Notes: generated by a model from the letters alone, not told the origin. A stretch of 64,000 nt of DNA from Sulfuricella sp. (GCA_018336195.1 JAGXQV010000142.1:1-64000), one strand, 5' to 3'; shown: positions 36,561 to 45,958, counted from the first letter of the stretch. Translations and numbers: made by a program.

Positions 36561-36672
36561 CAGTGTTGAGTTTTGAGTGGTGAGTGTTTAGTGAATGTCG
36601 CCGTGCGAGGCGCGGCGGATTTAGAATATCGACCACCCCAACTCAACACTAATCACTTAACACTAAACACTG
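36561..36672. repeat. Dispersed palindromic repeat, family B, copy 2
   Basis: CAGTGTTGAG and GAGTGTTTAGTG on the left are mirrored by CAACACTAATCACTTAACAC and TAAACACTG on the right around a GC-rich centre (CCGTGCGAGGCGCGGCGG). It is related to the element before hslU and, as there, lies directly before a start codon (mpl). Confidence 0.6.
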
Positions 36673-36678
36673 ATTTCC

Positions 36679-38007
36679 ATGCATATTCACATTCTCGGTA
36701 TCTGCGGCACCTTCATGGGTGGCATCGCCGTGCTCGCCAAGCAGGCCGGCCACACCGTCACCGGTTGCGACGCCAACGTCTATCCGCCCATGAGCACTCA
36801 GCTCGAAGCGCAGGGCATCGCCCTCACCGAAGGCTTCGACCCCGAGCAGATCAAGCTGGAACCCGACGTATTCGTGATCGGCAACGTGGTGTCGCGCGGC
36901 AACCCCTTGATGGAGGAAGTCCTCGACCGTGGCCTGCCCTACGCCTCCGGCCCGCAGTGGCTGGCGGAGAACGTGCTCAAGGACAAATGGACGCTGGCGG
37001 TGGCCGGCACGCACGGCAAGACCACCACCTCCTCGATGCTCGCCTGGATACTGGCCGACGCCGGTCTTGATCCCGGCTTCCTGATCGGCGGCGTGCCGCA
37101 GAATTTCGGTGTTTCGGCGCGCCTCACCGATTCGCCCTTCTTCGTGGTGGAAGCCGACGAATACGACACCGCCTTCTTCGACAAGCGTTCCAAGTTCGTC
37201 CACTACCGCCCGCGCACCGCAGTGCTCAACAACCTGGAATTCGACCACGCCGACATCTTCCCCGACCTGGCGGCCATCGAGACCCAGTTCCACCACCTGG
37301 TACGCACCGTGCCGGGCAACGGCCTGATCGTCGCCAACGGCCGCGAGGAAAGCCTGAAAAGAGTCTTGGCGCGCGGCTGCTGGACCGAGGTCGAACACTT
37401 CGGCAGCGCCGACGGCTGGACGATCGGGGCCAACATGGTGGCGTTCCGCGAAGACTTCCAGGGGATGTTGAACTGGGATCTGCTCGGCGAGCACAACCGC
37501 ATGAACGCCCTGGCCGCCATCGCCGCCGCGCGCCACGTCGGGGTGCCCGCCGCTGCCGGCATCGACGCCCTCTCCCGCTTTGCCAACGTCAAGCGGCGCA
37601 TGGAAGTGCGCGGCAGCGTCAACGGCATCACCGTCTACGACGACTTCGCCCACCATCCCACCGCCATCGCTACCACCATCGGCGGGCTGCGCAAGAAAGT
37701 CGGGGATGCCCGCATCCTCGCCGTGCTGGAACCGCGCTCCAACACCATGAAACTGGGGGTGATGAAAGATGCTCTGCCCGCCAGCCTTCCTGATGCCGAC
37801 CTGGTGTTCTGCTATGGCGCCAATCTGGGCTGGGATGCCGGCGCAGCACTCTCGCCGCTGGGCAGCAAGGCATTGGTTCACGACGATCTGGCGCATCTGG
37901 TCAACGCCATCGTCGCGGTCGCGCAGCCCGGCGACCACATCCTGGTGATGAGCAACGGTGGTTTCGGTGGCATCCATGAAAAACTGCTGGCCGCCCTGGC
38001 GGGATAG
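36679..38007 (+). CDS. mpl: UDP-MurNAc:L-Ala-gamma-D-Glu-meso-DAP ligase Mpl
   Basis: A 442-residue Mur-ligase-family enzyme that recycles the murein tripeptide by joining it to UDP-MurNAc. It starts MHIHILGICGTFMGGIAVLA. It has the ATP loop AVAGTHGKTTTSSMLAW, VVEADEYDTAFFDKRSKFV and NNLEFDHADIFPDL. The length and the ICGTFMGG start separate it from MurC. It works with peptidoglycan recycling; two murein transglycosylases (MltB and Slt) also lie in the window. Confidence 0.95.
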   Translation: MHIHILGICGTFMGGIAVLAKQAGHTVTGCDANVYPPMSTQLEAQGIALTEGFDPEQIKLEPDVFVIGNVVSRGNPLMEEVLDRGLPYASGPQWLAENVLKDKWTLAVAGTHGKTTTSSMLAWILADAGLDPGFLIGGVPQNFGVSARLTDSPFFVVEADEYDTAFFDKRSKFVHYRPRTAVLNNLEFDHADIFPDLAAIETQFHHLVRTVPGNGLIVANGREESLKRVLARGCWTEVEHFGSADGWTIGANMVAFREDFQGMLNWDLLGEHNRMNALAAIAAARHVGVPAAAGIDALSRFANVKRRMEVRGSVNGITVYDDFAHHPTAIATTIGGLRKKVGDARILAVLEPRSNTMKLGVMKDALPASLPDADLVFCYGANLGWDAGAALSPLGSKALVHDDLAHLVNAIVAVAQPGDHILVMSNGGFGGIHEKLLAALAG

Positions 38008-38030
38008 CTTGTTCGGGAGCGGGAACGCCT

Positions 38031-38465
38031 CTAATTCACACTTTGTGGCAACCCTCTGATTCGTGTGCCGACCCGCACACCATGCTGGCGAAACCATGAG
38101 CAGTCCATTTCCAGGACATATTTGACAGGCTTGCGGGAGCGGTGTTCGGTAAGCGAATAGGGCTGCATTTCGGCGATGTCGACGATCATCCCGTTCTCAT
38201 CGAGAAAGGCTGCCGCAAGCGGCAGCCGGGTGTCTTTCATCCACATCGCGTAAATTCCGGCGCTGGGGAACACGAACAACATGCCGTGATTCTCCGTGAG
38301 CTGCTCGCGGCCCATTAGTCCGCGCGCCCGCTCAACCGGGGCGGCGGCGATTTCCGCGACGATTTTGTGGGATCCGGCACGTAGTGTGATGATCTCGTCA
38401 GCGGCTACCGGGAGTGCTGAACCCAGCAGCCACAGCAGGAAAACCGCCGGCGATTGCCACGCCAT
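38031..38465 (-). CDS. DUF192 family exported protein
   Basis: A 144-residue exported protein with signal peptide MAWQSPAVFLLWLLGSALPV (cleavage near VAA). The DUF192 domain shows VERARGLMGREQLTENHGML, YAMWMKDTRLPLAAAFLD and KYVLEMDCSWFRQHGVRVG. The fold is known but the biochemical role is not. I chose ATG 38465 because it starts just after the upstream stop; an in-frame ATG 18 bases earlier overlaps the aldehyde dehydrogenase. Confidence 0.85.
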   Translation of the reverse strand: MAWQSPAVFLLWLLGSALPVAADEIITLRAGSHKIVAEIAAAPVERARGLMGREQLTENHGMLFVFPSAGIYAMWMKDTRLPLAAAFLDENGMIVDIAEMQPYSLTEHRSRKPVKYVLEMDCSWFRQHGVRVGTRIRGLPQSVN

Positions 38466-38470
38466 GCCGG

Positions 38471-39835
38471 CTATTTGATCCACACGGTCTTGGCGTTCAC
38501 GAATTCGCGGATGCCGTGATAGGACAATTCGCGCCCGAAGCCGGATGCCTTGGCTCCGCCGAAAGGCAGGCGCGGATCGGATTTCACCATGCCGTTGATG
38601 AAAGTGCAGCCGGCCTGGATGTCCCCCGCCAAGCGTTCGGCGCGTTCCACGTCGCGGCTCCAGATGCTGCTGCCCAGACCGAAGCGGGTATCGTTGGCGA
38701 TACGCAGCGCATCCGCCTCGTCGCGGGCGCGAATCACCGCGGCGACCGGCCCGAACAGTTCTTCACGATAAGCACGGCTCTGCGGGGTGACGTGATCGAG
38801 CAACGAGGGCTGATAAAACGCACCTTCACCGGCCAGCGCCTGGCAGCCCAGAGTGGCCTGCGCGCCCTCGGCGAGGGAATCGCCGACTTGGCGGTGCACC
38901 TCGTCGCGCAGATCGAGGCGCGCCAGCGGACCGATCTGGGTGGTTTCCAGGAGCGGGTCACCAACGTTCAGGGCTGCGATGCGCTCGCTCAGCAAAACGA
39001 CGAAATCGTCGGCGATTTCCGGGGCGAGGATGAAGCGCTTGGCGGCGATGCACGATTGCCCGGCATTCTGGAAGCGCGAGGCGATGGCGGCCTGCGCCGC
39101 GCTGTCGAGATCGGCGTCGCGGAGCACCACGAAGGCGTCGGAGCCGCCCAGTTCCAGCACGCTTTTTTTCAGGTGTTGGCCGGCCAGCGCCGCCACCTGG
39201 CGTCCGACCGGCTCGGAACCGGTAAAGGTGACGCCCTGGACGCGCGGGTCGGCGATGATGCCGGGGATTTGGGCGGCATCAACCAGCACCGTGGCAAACA
39301 GGGATTCGGGCAAACCGCCCTCGCGGAACGCCTGTTGGATCGCTAGGGCGCATTGCGGGACGTTGGAGGCGTGCTTGAGCAGCACCGCGTTGCCTGCCAT
39401 GAGGGCCGGCACGGCGGCGCGGAAAGCCTGCCAGAAGGGGAAATTCCACGGCATGATCGCCAGCACGATGCCCAACGGGGGGTAGGCGACGTAGCTCTTG
39501 CCGGCGTCCGACTCGACAGGCTCGTCCTGGAGGAAATGTTCGCTGCACAGCGCATAGTAGTCGCAGGCCAGGGTGCACTTTTCCACTTCGGCACGCGCTT
39601 CGCGGATCGGCTTGCCCATTTCCAGGGTAATCAGGGTGGCGAATTCTTCCTGGCGTGCCCGCAACACGTCGGATACACGGCGCATCGTCGCGGCGCGTTC
39701 CTCGAAGGAAGTGCGCCGCCACACGGCCTGGGCGTTTCCGGCGCCCTCCAGGGCACTGCTCAGACGACCTGCATCCCAGGTCTCGAAACTGCGCAAAATC
39801 TTGCCGGTGGCGGGATTCAGGCTTAAATAGGGCAT
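38471..39835 (-). CDS. NAD(P)-dependent succinate-semialdehyde dehydrogenase family protein
   Basis: A 454-residue aldehyde dehydrogenase. It contains IMPWNFPFWQAFRAAVPALM, the cofactor loop FTGSEPVGRQVA, the general base in LELGGSDAFVV and the catalytic Cys in NAGQSCIAAKRF. It resembles the Sad/YneI-type succinate-semialdehyde dehydrogenases in length and in RLPFGGAKASGFGRELS. Likely role: oxidation of succinate semialdehyde or a related aldehyde to the acid. A much longer in-frame extension upstream has no similarity and overlaps the slt gene, so ATG 39835 was chosen. Confidence 0.9.
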   Translation of the reverse strand: MPYLSLNPATGKILRSFETWDAGRLSSALEGAGNAQAVWRRTSFEERAATMRRVSDVLRARQEEFATLITLEMGKPIREARAEVEKCTLACDYYALCSEHFLQDEPVESDAGKSYVAYPPLGIVLAIMPWNFPFWQAFRAAVPALMAGNAVLLKHASNVPQCALAIQQAFREGGLPESLFATVLVDAAQIPGIIADPRVQGVTFTGSEPVGRQVAALAGQHLKKSVLELGGSDAFVVLRDADLDSAAQAAIASRFQNAGQSCIAAKRFILAPEIADDFVVLLSERIAALNVGDPLLETTQIGPLARLDLRDEVHRQVGDSLAEGAQATLGCQALAGEGAFYQPSLLDHVTPQSRAYREELFGPVAAVIRARDEADALRIANDTRFGLGSSIWSRDVERAERLAGDIQAGCTFINGMVKSDPRLPFGGAKASGFGRELSYHGIREFVNAKTVWIK

Positions 39836-39880
39836 GGTGTCGGGTTGTGCTGGATGAAAGGATGTTTCAATATAGCAGCT

Positions 39881-41827
39881 ATGAAGAAAATTTTTGTTGC
39901 ACTTGCCCTGCTGGGCGCGGCCCTGCCGGCCGTCGCCTCCCCCGAAAGTGATTTTTTGGCGATGCGCGACGCTTTCCGCGCCGGCGATTTCAACCGTCTC
40001 AACAGTTATGCTCCCCGTCTCAAGGGGCATGTGCTGGAGCCTTACGCCTTGTATCTGGTAATCGGTGCTCGTCTCAAGGACACCGAAGTCGAGGAAATCC
40101 GCGCCTTCGCCGCCCGTTATCCGGACAGCTACCTGGCCGACCGGCTGCGCGCCGACTGGCTGAAGGCGCAAGCGAAAAACCAGAGGTGGGATGCCCTTCT
40201 CGACGAATACCCGCATCTCCTCAACGCCGACCCGGAACTCGCCTGCTACGCCCTGCAGGCCCGCCTGACCCAAGGCGACAACGGCGCCCTGAGCGACGCC
40301 CGCAAGCTCTGGCTAAGCAGCGCCGTCGACCTGCCGGATAGTTGCGAGCCGCCTTTCGCGGCCCTGGTGCAAGCCGAAATGCTTTATGCCAAGGATGTCT
40401 GGGCGCGCCTGCGAATGGCGCTGGAAGCCGGCAATCTCACCACCGCGCGCAACGTCGCCCGCTACCTGCCGCCCAGCCAGGACTTTTCCGCTCGCCATCT
40501 CGACCAGGCGGCGGAAAACCCCGGCGCTTTCCTCGACAAACTGCCGGTCGACCTGAACAGCCGCGGCGGCCGCGAGATAACCCTGTTCGCGCTGTACCGC
40601 GTCGCCCGCAGCCAGACCCAGCAGGCGCTCGGTTACTGGAGCAAGCTGCAGGCGCACTTCAGCACGGAAGACCAGGAATACCTGTGGGGCCAACTCGCTC
40701 ACCAGGCGGCGCGGCGTCTTGAACCGGACGCGCTGGCGTTGTACGCCAAGGCCGGCAGTTTTCCGCTGGGCAGCGAACAGTTGGCCTGGAAAGTCCGCGC
40801 CGCGTTGCGCGAGCAGAACTGGAACGAAGTTCTCGCCGCCATCGCGATGATGAACGAGGCCGACCAGGCCCTGAGCCCCTGGCGCTACTGGAAAGCCCGC
40901 GCCCTCAAGGCAACCGGCAAGGTCGCTGCGGCCAACGCCCTCCTCGCGCCGCTGTCGAAGGAGTTTCACTATTACGGGCAACTCGCCGCCGAGGAAATGG
41001 GCGCCGCGCTGGGCAACCCCAGCGAAGCCTACAAGCCGAGCGAGGAGGAAATCCGCCGCGCCGAAAGATTTCCCCCGGTGCAGCGCGCCCTGCTGCTCTA
41101 CGACCTCAACATGCGTTTCGAGGCGACCCGCGAATGGAATTGGGGAACCAAGAGCATGGACGACCGGCAACTGCTTGCCGCCGCCGAGGTCGCCAAGCGC
41201 AACAACCTGCTCGACCGAGCCATCTACACCGCTGAGAAGACCGTTCAACTGCACGACTTCAGTCTGCGTTTCCCTGCCCCGCACCGCGACGTGATGCAGG
41301 AGCACGCGGCCCGCGTCGGCCTCGATGAAGCCTGGGTGTACGGCCTGATCCGCCAGGAAAGCCGCTTCATCCAGCAAGCCAAATCGACCGTCGGCGCCTC
41401 CGGGCTGATGCAGCTGATGCCGGCCACCGCGCGCTGGGTCGCGAAAAAGCTGGGAATGCGCGATTTCCGCCAATCCCTGGTGAACCAACTCAACACCAAC
41501 GTGGCGTTGGGCACCTATTACCTGAAATACGTGCTCGACGAACTCGACGGCCAGCCGGTGCTCGCCACCGCCGCCTACAACGCCGGCCCCAAGCGCGCCC
41601 AGCGCTGGCGCGACGGCAAACCGCTGGAAGGGGCGATTTACGCGGAATCGATTCCTTTCAGCGAAACCCGCGGCTACGTACAGAAAGTGATGAGCAACGC
41701 CGTGTATTACGCCAACCGTTTCAAGCAGCGGGTGCACTCGTTGAAGGAAAAGATGGGTATCGTTCCCGCCGCCGGGCAAAAAGGCGCTTGCAACGGCGGC
41801 GATGAACGCAGCCCGACCTGCGATTGA
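39881..41827 (+). CDS. slt: Soluble lytic murein transglycosylase (Slt70-like)
   Basis: A 648-residue periplasmic enzyme. Signal peptide MKKIFVALALLGAALPAVAS precedes a long alpha-superhelical region (about 25-450). The C-terminal catalytic domain has VYGLIRQESRFIQQAKSTVG, with Glu as the general acid/base, then SGLMQLMPATARWVAKKLG and ATAAYNAGPKRAQRW. It releases 1,6-anhydromuropeptides. The ATG 39881 start fits the signal peptide; a longer in-frame extension has no support. Confidence 0.94.
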   Translation: MKKIFVALALLGAALPAVASPESDFLAMRDAFRAGDFNRLNSYAPRLKGHVLEPYALYLVIGARLKDTEVEEIRAFAARYPDSYLADRLRADWLKAQAKNQRWDALLDEYPHLLNADPELACYALQARLTQGDNGALSDARKLWLSSAVDLPDSCEPPFAALVQAEMLYAKDVWARLRMALEAGNLTTARNVARYLPPSQDFSARHLDQAAENPGAFLDKLPVDLNSRGGREITLFALYRVARSQTQQALGYWSKLQAHFSTEDQEYLWGQLAHQAARRLEPDALALYAKAGSFPLGSEQLAWKVRAALREQNWNEVLAAIAMMNEADQALSPWRYWKARALKATGKVAAANALLAPLSKEFHYYGQLAAEEMGAALGNPSEAYKPSEEEIRRAERFPPVQRALLLYDLNMRFEATREWNWGTKSMDDRQLLAAAEVAKRNNLLDRAIYTAEKTVQLHDFSLRFPAPHRDVMQEHAARVGLDEAWVYGLIRQESRFIQQAKSTVGASGLMQLMPATARWVAKKLGMRDFRQSLVNQLNTNVALGTYYLKYVLDELDGQPVLATAAYNAGPKRAQRWRDGKPLEGAIYAESIPFSETRGYVQKVMSNAVYYANRFKQRVHSLKEKMGIVPAAGQKGACNGGDERSPTCD

Positions 41828-41862
41828 CTAATATGGAGAAGCAACTCTATGGAGAAACGATC

Positions 41863-42801
41863 ATGGAAATTCGCAGCGTTTGCATCCTCGGCGGCAGCGG
41901 CTTCGTCGGCAGCCACCTCGTCAATCAACTCTACAAGGAAGGTTACGCGTTGCGCGTCCTGACGCGCAACGCCCATAAATGCCGGGATCTCGGGGTGATG
42001 CCCGAAGTGGAGGTCCACGAAGCGAATATCCACGACCCCGCCCACCTGGCGCACGAGTTTGCCGGCATGGATGCCGTGGTGAATCTGGTGGGCATTCTCC
42101 ATGAACGGAACCGCGGCGATTTCGAGCGGGCCCACGTCGAACTGCCGCGCAAGGTGGTAGCCGCGTGCCGCGCCGCCGGCGTCAAACGCCTCCTCCACAT
42201 GAGTGCCCTGGGCGCGTCGCCGGAAGGATTGAGCAACTACCAGAAGAGCAAGGGGCGCGGCGAAACGCTGGTGCGCGAAGCCGACGGCCCGGATCTGCGC
42301 GTCACGATTTTCCGCCCCTCGGTGATCTTCGGCTGCGGCGACAGCTTCCTCAACCTGTTCGGCAAACTCCTGCAATGGGCGCCGATCTTCCCCCTGGGCA
42401 GCCCCAATGCCCGTCTCCAGCCGGTGTCGGTGGTCGACGTGGCGCGCGCCTATGCGGTCAGCCTCGCCAATCCCGCCACCGATGGGCAAACCTACGAATT
42501 GTGCGGACCGCGGGTCTACACCCTCCAGCAACTCGTCGAGCACGTCCGCACAGTGCTCGGTTACAGGCGCCTGGTCGTGCCGCTCGGCGACCTGGCCTCC
42601 TACCTGCAGGCCTGGGCGATGGAATTCGCGCCGGTAAAAATGCTCACCCGCGACAACTACTACTCGCTGCAAAGCGATAATGTCTGCGCCTGTCCCTTCC
42701 CTGCGATATTCGGCTTCGCGCCGATGCCCCTGGAAGTGGAAGCGCCGTTCTGTCTGGGCCGCCTGCCGTCGCGCCATCCGCGCGCCTTCATCGGCAACTA
42801 G
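41863..42801 (+). CDS. Complex I NDUFA9-like NAD(P)-binding protein
   Basis: A 312-residue atypical short-chain dehydrogenase. The Rossmann motif is ILGGSGFVGSHLVNQLYKEG. It also has NLVGILHERNRGDFE, KRLLHMSALGAS, SKGRGETLVREA and FRPSVIFGCGDSFLNLF. Such proteins resemble the NDUFA9 subunit of mitochondrial complex I and are often encoded next to cca in betaproteobacteria. The start at 41863 follows GGAGAAACGATC. Catalytic activity is uncertain. Confidence 0.87.
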   Translation: MEIRSVCILGGSGFVGSHLVNQLYKEGYALRVLTRNAHKCRDLGVMPEVEVHEANIHDPAHLAHEFAGMDAVVNLVGILHERNRGDFERAHVELPRKVVAACRAAGVKRLLHMSALGASPEGLSNYQKSKGRGETLVREADGPDLRVTIFRPSVIFGCGDSFLNLFGKLLQWAPIFPLGSPNARLQPVSVVDVARAYAVSLANPATDGQTYELCGPRVYTLQQLVEHVRTVLGYRRLVVPLGDLASYLQAWAMEFAPVKMLTRDNYYSLQSDNVCACPFPAIFGFAPMPLEVEAPFCLGRLPSRHPRAFIGN

Positions 42802-42804
42802 ACG

Positions 42805-44043
42805 ATGCGGATCTACACGGTGGGTGGCGCGGTACGCGATGAATTGCTCGGATTCCCGGTCAAGGATCGCGATTTCGTGGTGGTCGGCGCCACCCCCGAA
42901 GAGATGGTGGCGCAAGGCTATCGTCCGGTGGGCAAGGATTTCCCGGTGTTCCTCCATCCCCACACCCACGAGGAATACGCCCTGGCCCGCACCGAGCGCA
43001 AGACCGCGCGCGGCTACAAGGGCTTCCAGGTATTCGCCGACCCCGCAGTGACCCTGGAACAGGATCTGGCGCGGCGCGACCTGACCATCAACGCCATCGC
43101 CAAGGGCGACGACGGCAATCTCATCGACCCCTATGGTGGGCAAGCCGACCTGCGCGCCGGAATCCTCCGCCATGTCAGCCCGGCCTTCGTCGAAGACCCG
43201 GTGCGGGTACTGCGGGTGGCGCGCTTCGCCGCGCGCTTCGGATTCAGGATCGCCGCCGAAACCCTGGAACTGATGCGCGCCATGGCCGACAACGGCGAAA
43301 TCGACGCGCTGGTACCGGAACGGGTATGGCAGGAAGTGTCGCGCGGGCTGCTGGAAAAAAAACCCTCGCGGATGATCCTGGCGCTACGCGAATGCGGCGC
43401 ATTGGCACGCCTGCTGCCCGAGGTGGAACGTTTGTTCGGCGTACCCCAACCGGAACGCTGGCACCCCGAAGTGGATAGCGGTCTGCATACCCTGCTCGCC
43501 CTCGATTACGCCGCCGCCCAGGATTATTCCCTGGCGGTGCGTTTTGCCGTGTTGCTCCACGATCTCGGCAAGGGCACTACGCCCAAAGAAGAATGGCCGC
43601 GCCACATCGCTCACGAACAGCGCAGCTTCAACCTCGCCAAGCCGGTTTGCCAGCGCCTGCGCGCGCCCAACGACTGCCGCGACCTGGCGCTGCTCACCGC
43701 GCGTTTTCACGGCCTGCCGCACCGCGCTTTCGAACTACGCCCCGACACCATCCTGAAGCTCCTTACCGACAGCGACGCGCTACGCCAGCCGCTACGTTTC
43801 GCGGGTTTCCTGCAAGCCTGTACCGCCGATTATTGCGGGCGTAGCGGCTTCGAAAACCAGCACTTCGCCCAGGCCGATTTTCTTCGTGAAGCACTGGCCG
43901 TCGCGGCAGCGGTCGATGCCGGGGCGGTTGCCCTGGCCTGTAGCGACCCCGCCACCATCCGCGACCAGGTTTACGCGGCCCGCCTGGAGGCGCTCAAGGC
44001 TTGGCACGAGGGCGCGGTGCCGGCGGAAACGAATCCCGGGTGA
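42805..44043 (+). CDS. cca: Multifunctional CCA tRNA nucleotidyltransferase
   Basis: A 412-residue enzyme that adds or repairs the 3'-CCA of tRNA. The nucleotidyltransferase head has YTVGGAVRDELLG and the catalytic KDRDFVVVG. RRDLTINAIAKGDDGNLIDP and the RVARFAARFGF element follow. The C-terminal HD domain (FAVLLHDLGKGTTPKEEWPR) marks the gammaproteobacterial-type bifunctional form with phosphatase/phosphodiesterase activity. It begins four bases after the NDUFA9-like gene. Confidence 0.96.
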   Translation: MRIYTVGGAVRDELLGFPVKDRDFVVVGATPEEMVAQGYRPVGKDFPVFLHPHTHEEYALARTERKTARGYKGFQVFADPAVTLEQDLARRDLTINAIAKGDDGNLIDPYGGQADLRAGILRHVSPAFVEDPVRVLRVARFAARFGFRIAAETLELMRAMADNGEIDALVPERVWQEVSRGLLEKKPSRMILALRECGALARLLPEVERLFGVPQPERWHPEVDSGLHTLLALDYAAAQDYSLAVRFAVLLHDLGKGTTPKEEWPRHIAHEQRSFNLAKPVCQRLRAPNDCRDLALLTARFHGLPHRAFELRPDTILKLLTDSDALRQPLRFAGFLQACTADYCGRSGFENQHFAQADFLREALAVAAAVDAGAVALACSDPATIRDQVYAARLEALKAWHEGAVPAETNPG

Positions 44044-44098
44044 GCCGCTAGACCCGCGGGATATTTTGTCGAAACTTGGATAATCCGGGAATGGGATG

Positions 44099-44122
44099 CC
44101 CCTCTCGCGCGTGGGAGAGGGG
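44099..44122. terminator. Hairpin between convergent genes
   Basis: CCCCTCTC-GCGCGTGG-GAGAGGGG is an eight-base perfect stem in the gap between cca and a convergent secreted-protein gene. No T-tract follows on either strand, so it may be a weak terminator or a transcript-end stabiliser. Confidence 0.4.
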
Positions 44123-44159
44123 ACTTGCGCGTGTATGACTTAGGGCTGGACCAACTATT

Positions 44160-44516
44160 TTATTCGCACTCCGCCGCGACGATCTCGCAGGCCTTGCCGC
44201 AGGATTTCAGCGCGGCGTTGCTGGCGGCTTCCTTGGTCTTGCCGATGCCGTAAGCATTGGCGACTATGGAAGTGGCGTAAGCGCCGCATGTGGAATACCA
44301 CACGCCAATCCGGCAGTTTTTCAGTCCGAGATCCTTGCAGCCCTTGAGGGCGGCCTTTTTGACGGCCTCCTTGGTCTTTTCGCCGGCGGCGACGTAGTAA
44401 CCGACATCGCCCGGCTTGTCGCCCGCCATGTCGTCCACGGCAATCGCGCCGACGGCGAACGCGCTTAAAGGCGCGGCGAACGTCAGGCAAAGCAGCAGCC
44501 CCAGAATTTTTCTCAT
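44160..44516 (-). CDS. Small secreted cysteine-rich protein, DUF4189-like, paralogue 1
   Basis: A 118-residue exported protein. Signal peptide MRKILGLLLCLTFAAPLSAF is followed by a small domain with DDMAGDKPGDVGYYVAAGEK, ALKGCKDLGLKNCRIGVWYS and the C-terminal SCGKACEIVAAEC. The even spread of cysteines (GCK, NCR, TCG, SCG, ACE, EC) suggests disulphides. It resembles DUF4189-type domains. The start has AAGGGAG upstream. A close paralogue is at 49060-49419. Confidence 0.75.
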   Translation of the reverse strand: MRKILGLLLCLTFAAPLSAFAVGAIAVDDMAGDKPGDVGYYVAAGEKTKEAVKKAALKGCKDLGLKNCRIGVWYSTCGAYATSIVANAYGIGKTKEAASNAALKSCGKACEIVAAECE

Positions 44517-44736
44517 CGATTTTCTCCCTTGCAACAGGTTGTTTGGCAAATGCCGCAGCCATCATAATCACCCGACATGTCCTGGCCGTATCTTGTGCGT
44601 GTCCCCAGCGTGTCCTGGCCACATCCGCGCGGAAGATTTCCTGTTTTTCAGCCGCCAAATAAATTGATATTTGTCGCTCTAATCGAGTAGCATGTCCCGA
44701 CCCTCTCGGGGTCGCCTTGACTAGACTGCCACCACC
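44517..44736. other. Divergent intergenic region
   Basis: A 220-base gap between the secreted DUF4189-like gene and the divergent BTAD-receiver regulator. It contains two related segments, CCCGACATGTCCTGGCCGTATCT and the later GTGTCCTGGCCACATCCG, but no gene. It should hold the promoters of both neighbours. Confidence 0.4.
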
Positions 44737-45954
44737 TTGAAAACCGCCAATTCAACTCTACGAAATCTGATTATTTCACTGCTGGGTTATGCTGAAATCC
44801 GGCTCAATGGTTTATCCATCCAGGACAAGTTTCAGACCAAGGTGCTCGCGTTGCTGGCTTATCTTGCCGCCGAGCCGCGCTTTCATTCTCGCGAACATCT
44901 GATTGAACTGTTCTGGCCGGACGTCGAACTGGAAACGGCTCGCTCCAATTTGCGGGTAACCTTGTACCGTCTGCGCCAGACCTTAGGCGATGACCGTTTT
45001 CTGCGCACTACCCGGGAATCCCTGATGCTCGATCCGGACTGGTGCAGGGTAGATGTCCCCGAGTTCCTGAGCACGCCGGCACAGGCGGTTTCCCCGGAAC
45101 AACTGGAGTCCCGCCTGGGGCTTTATCGCGGGGCGTTTTTCGAGGGGGTGACGCTGGAAAACTGTCCGGAATTTTCGGATTGGCTGGCGCGCAAGCGCGA
45201 TGCCTGCCAGTGCCAGGCGCTGGCGTTGGGCGATCGGCTGGTGGCGTTGTACGAGCAAAGCGGCGAATTCGGAAAAGCGCTGGGTCATGCCGGTCGCCAT
45301 CTGCAACTGGCTCCCTGGAACGAAGCCGGCCATCGGAAAATGATGGCGCTGCTGGCGATGTCCGGACAACAGGGCGCCGCGCTGTCTCACTACGAATCCT
45401 GCCGCAAGCTGTTGGTACATGAACTGGGGACTGTGCCCGATGGGCAAACCACCGCGCTTTTCGAAAGAATCAAAGCCGGCAAACTGGTTCCCGAGGTCGC
45501 CAAACCCTCGCCATTTTCCTTCCTGGGGCAGCATTCCTCCGGGGCGCTGAACAAGCCCTTGAATATCCTGATCGTCGACGACCATTTGCTGTTCCGCGCC
45601 GGCCTTTGCCTGATGCTCGACGAACTCGGCCCCGATGTAACGGTATTCGAGGCGGCAAGCTGCGAGGAAGGACTGTTGATGCAGGAGCCGGAAAACGGTT
45701 TCGACATCATCCTGCTCGATCTCAAGTTCCCCGGCATGAGCGGGTTGGACGGACTGGTACTGTTCCAGGATCGTTATCCGGCTTCCCCGGTGGTCCTGTT
45801 GTCCGGCGACGCGGAAACGAGCGTGATTCAGGCAAGCCGGGAGCGCGGCGCCAAGGGCTATTTGTCCAAGGCGATGGATGCGCAGACCCTTACCAGGGCC
45901 ATCGAGAACGTCCTCGGCGGGGGGATGTCTTTCCCGGTTGGATTTGCTCAATAA
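44737..45954 (+). CDS. Regulator with N-terminal BTAD/SARP-like region and C-terminal response-regulator receiver
   Basis: A 405-residue protein that appears to start at TTG 44737 (no suitable ATG before the domain). Residues 12-105 look like the winged-helix domain seen before BTAD regions (FHSREHLIELFWPDVELETA, RSNLRVTLYRLRQTLGDDRF). Residues 105-245 form the BTAD-like helical repeat (FYEQSGEFGKALGHAGRH-type). From about 272 a receiver domain follows, with NILIVDDHLLFRAGLC and the phospho-acceptor D328 in LLDLKFPGMSG. The usual order, receiver first and DNA-binding last, is reversed. The convergent hybrid kinase at 46139 is a likely partner. Confidence 0.82.
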   Translation: MKTANSTLRNLIISLLGYAEIRLNGLSIQDKFQTKVLALLAYLAAEPRFHSREHLIELFWPDVELETARSNLRVTLYRLRQTLGDDRFLRTTRESLMLDPDWCRVDVPEFLSTPAQAVSPEQLESRLGLYRGAFFEGVTLENCPEFSDWLARKRDACQCQALALGDRLVALYEQSGEFGKALGHAGRHLQLAPWNEAGHRKMMALLAMSGQQGAALSHYESCRKLLVHELGTVPDGQTTALFERIKAGKLVPEVAKPSPFSFLGQHSSGALNKPLNILIVDDHLLFRAGLCLMLDELGPDVTVFEAASCEEGLLMQEPENGFDIILLDLKFPGMSGLDGLVLFQDRYPASPVVLLSGDAETSVIQASRERGAKGYLSKAMDAQTLTRAIENVLGGGMSFPVGFAQ

Positions 45955-45958
45955 TTTC

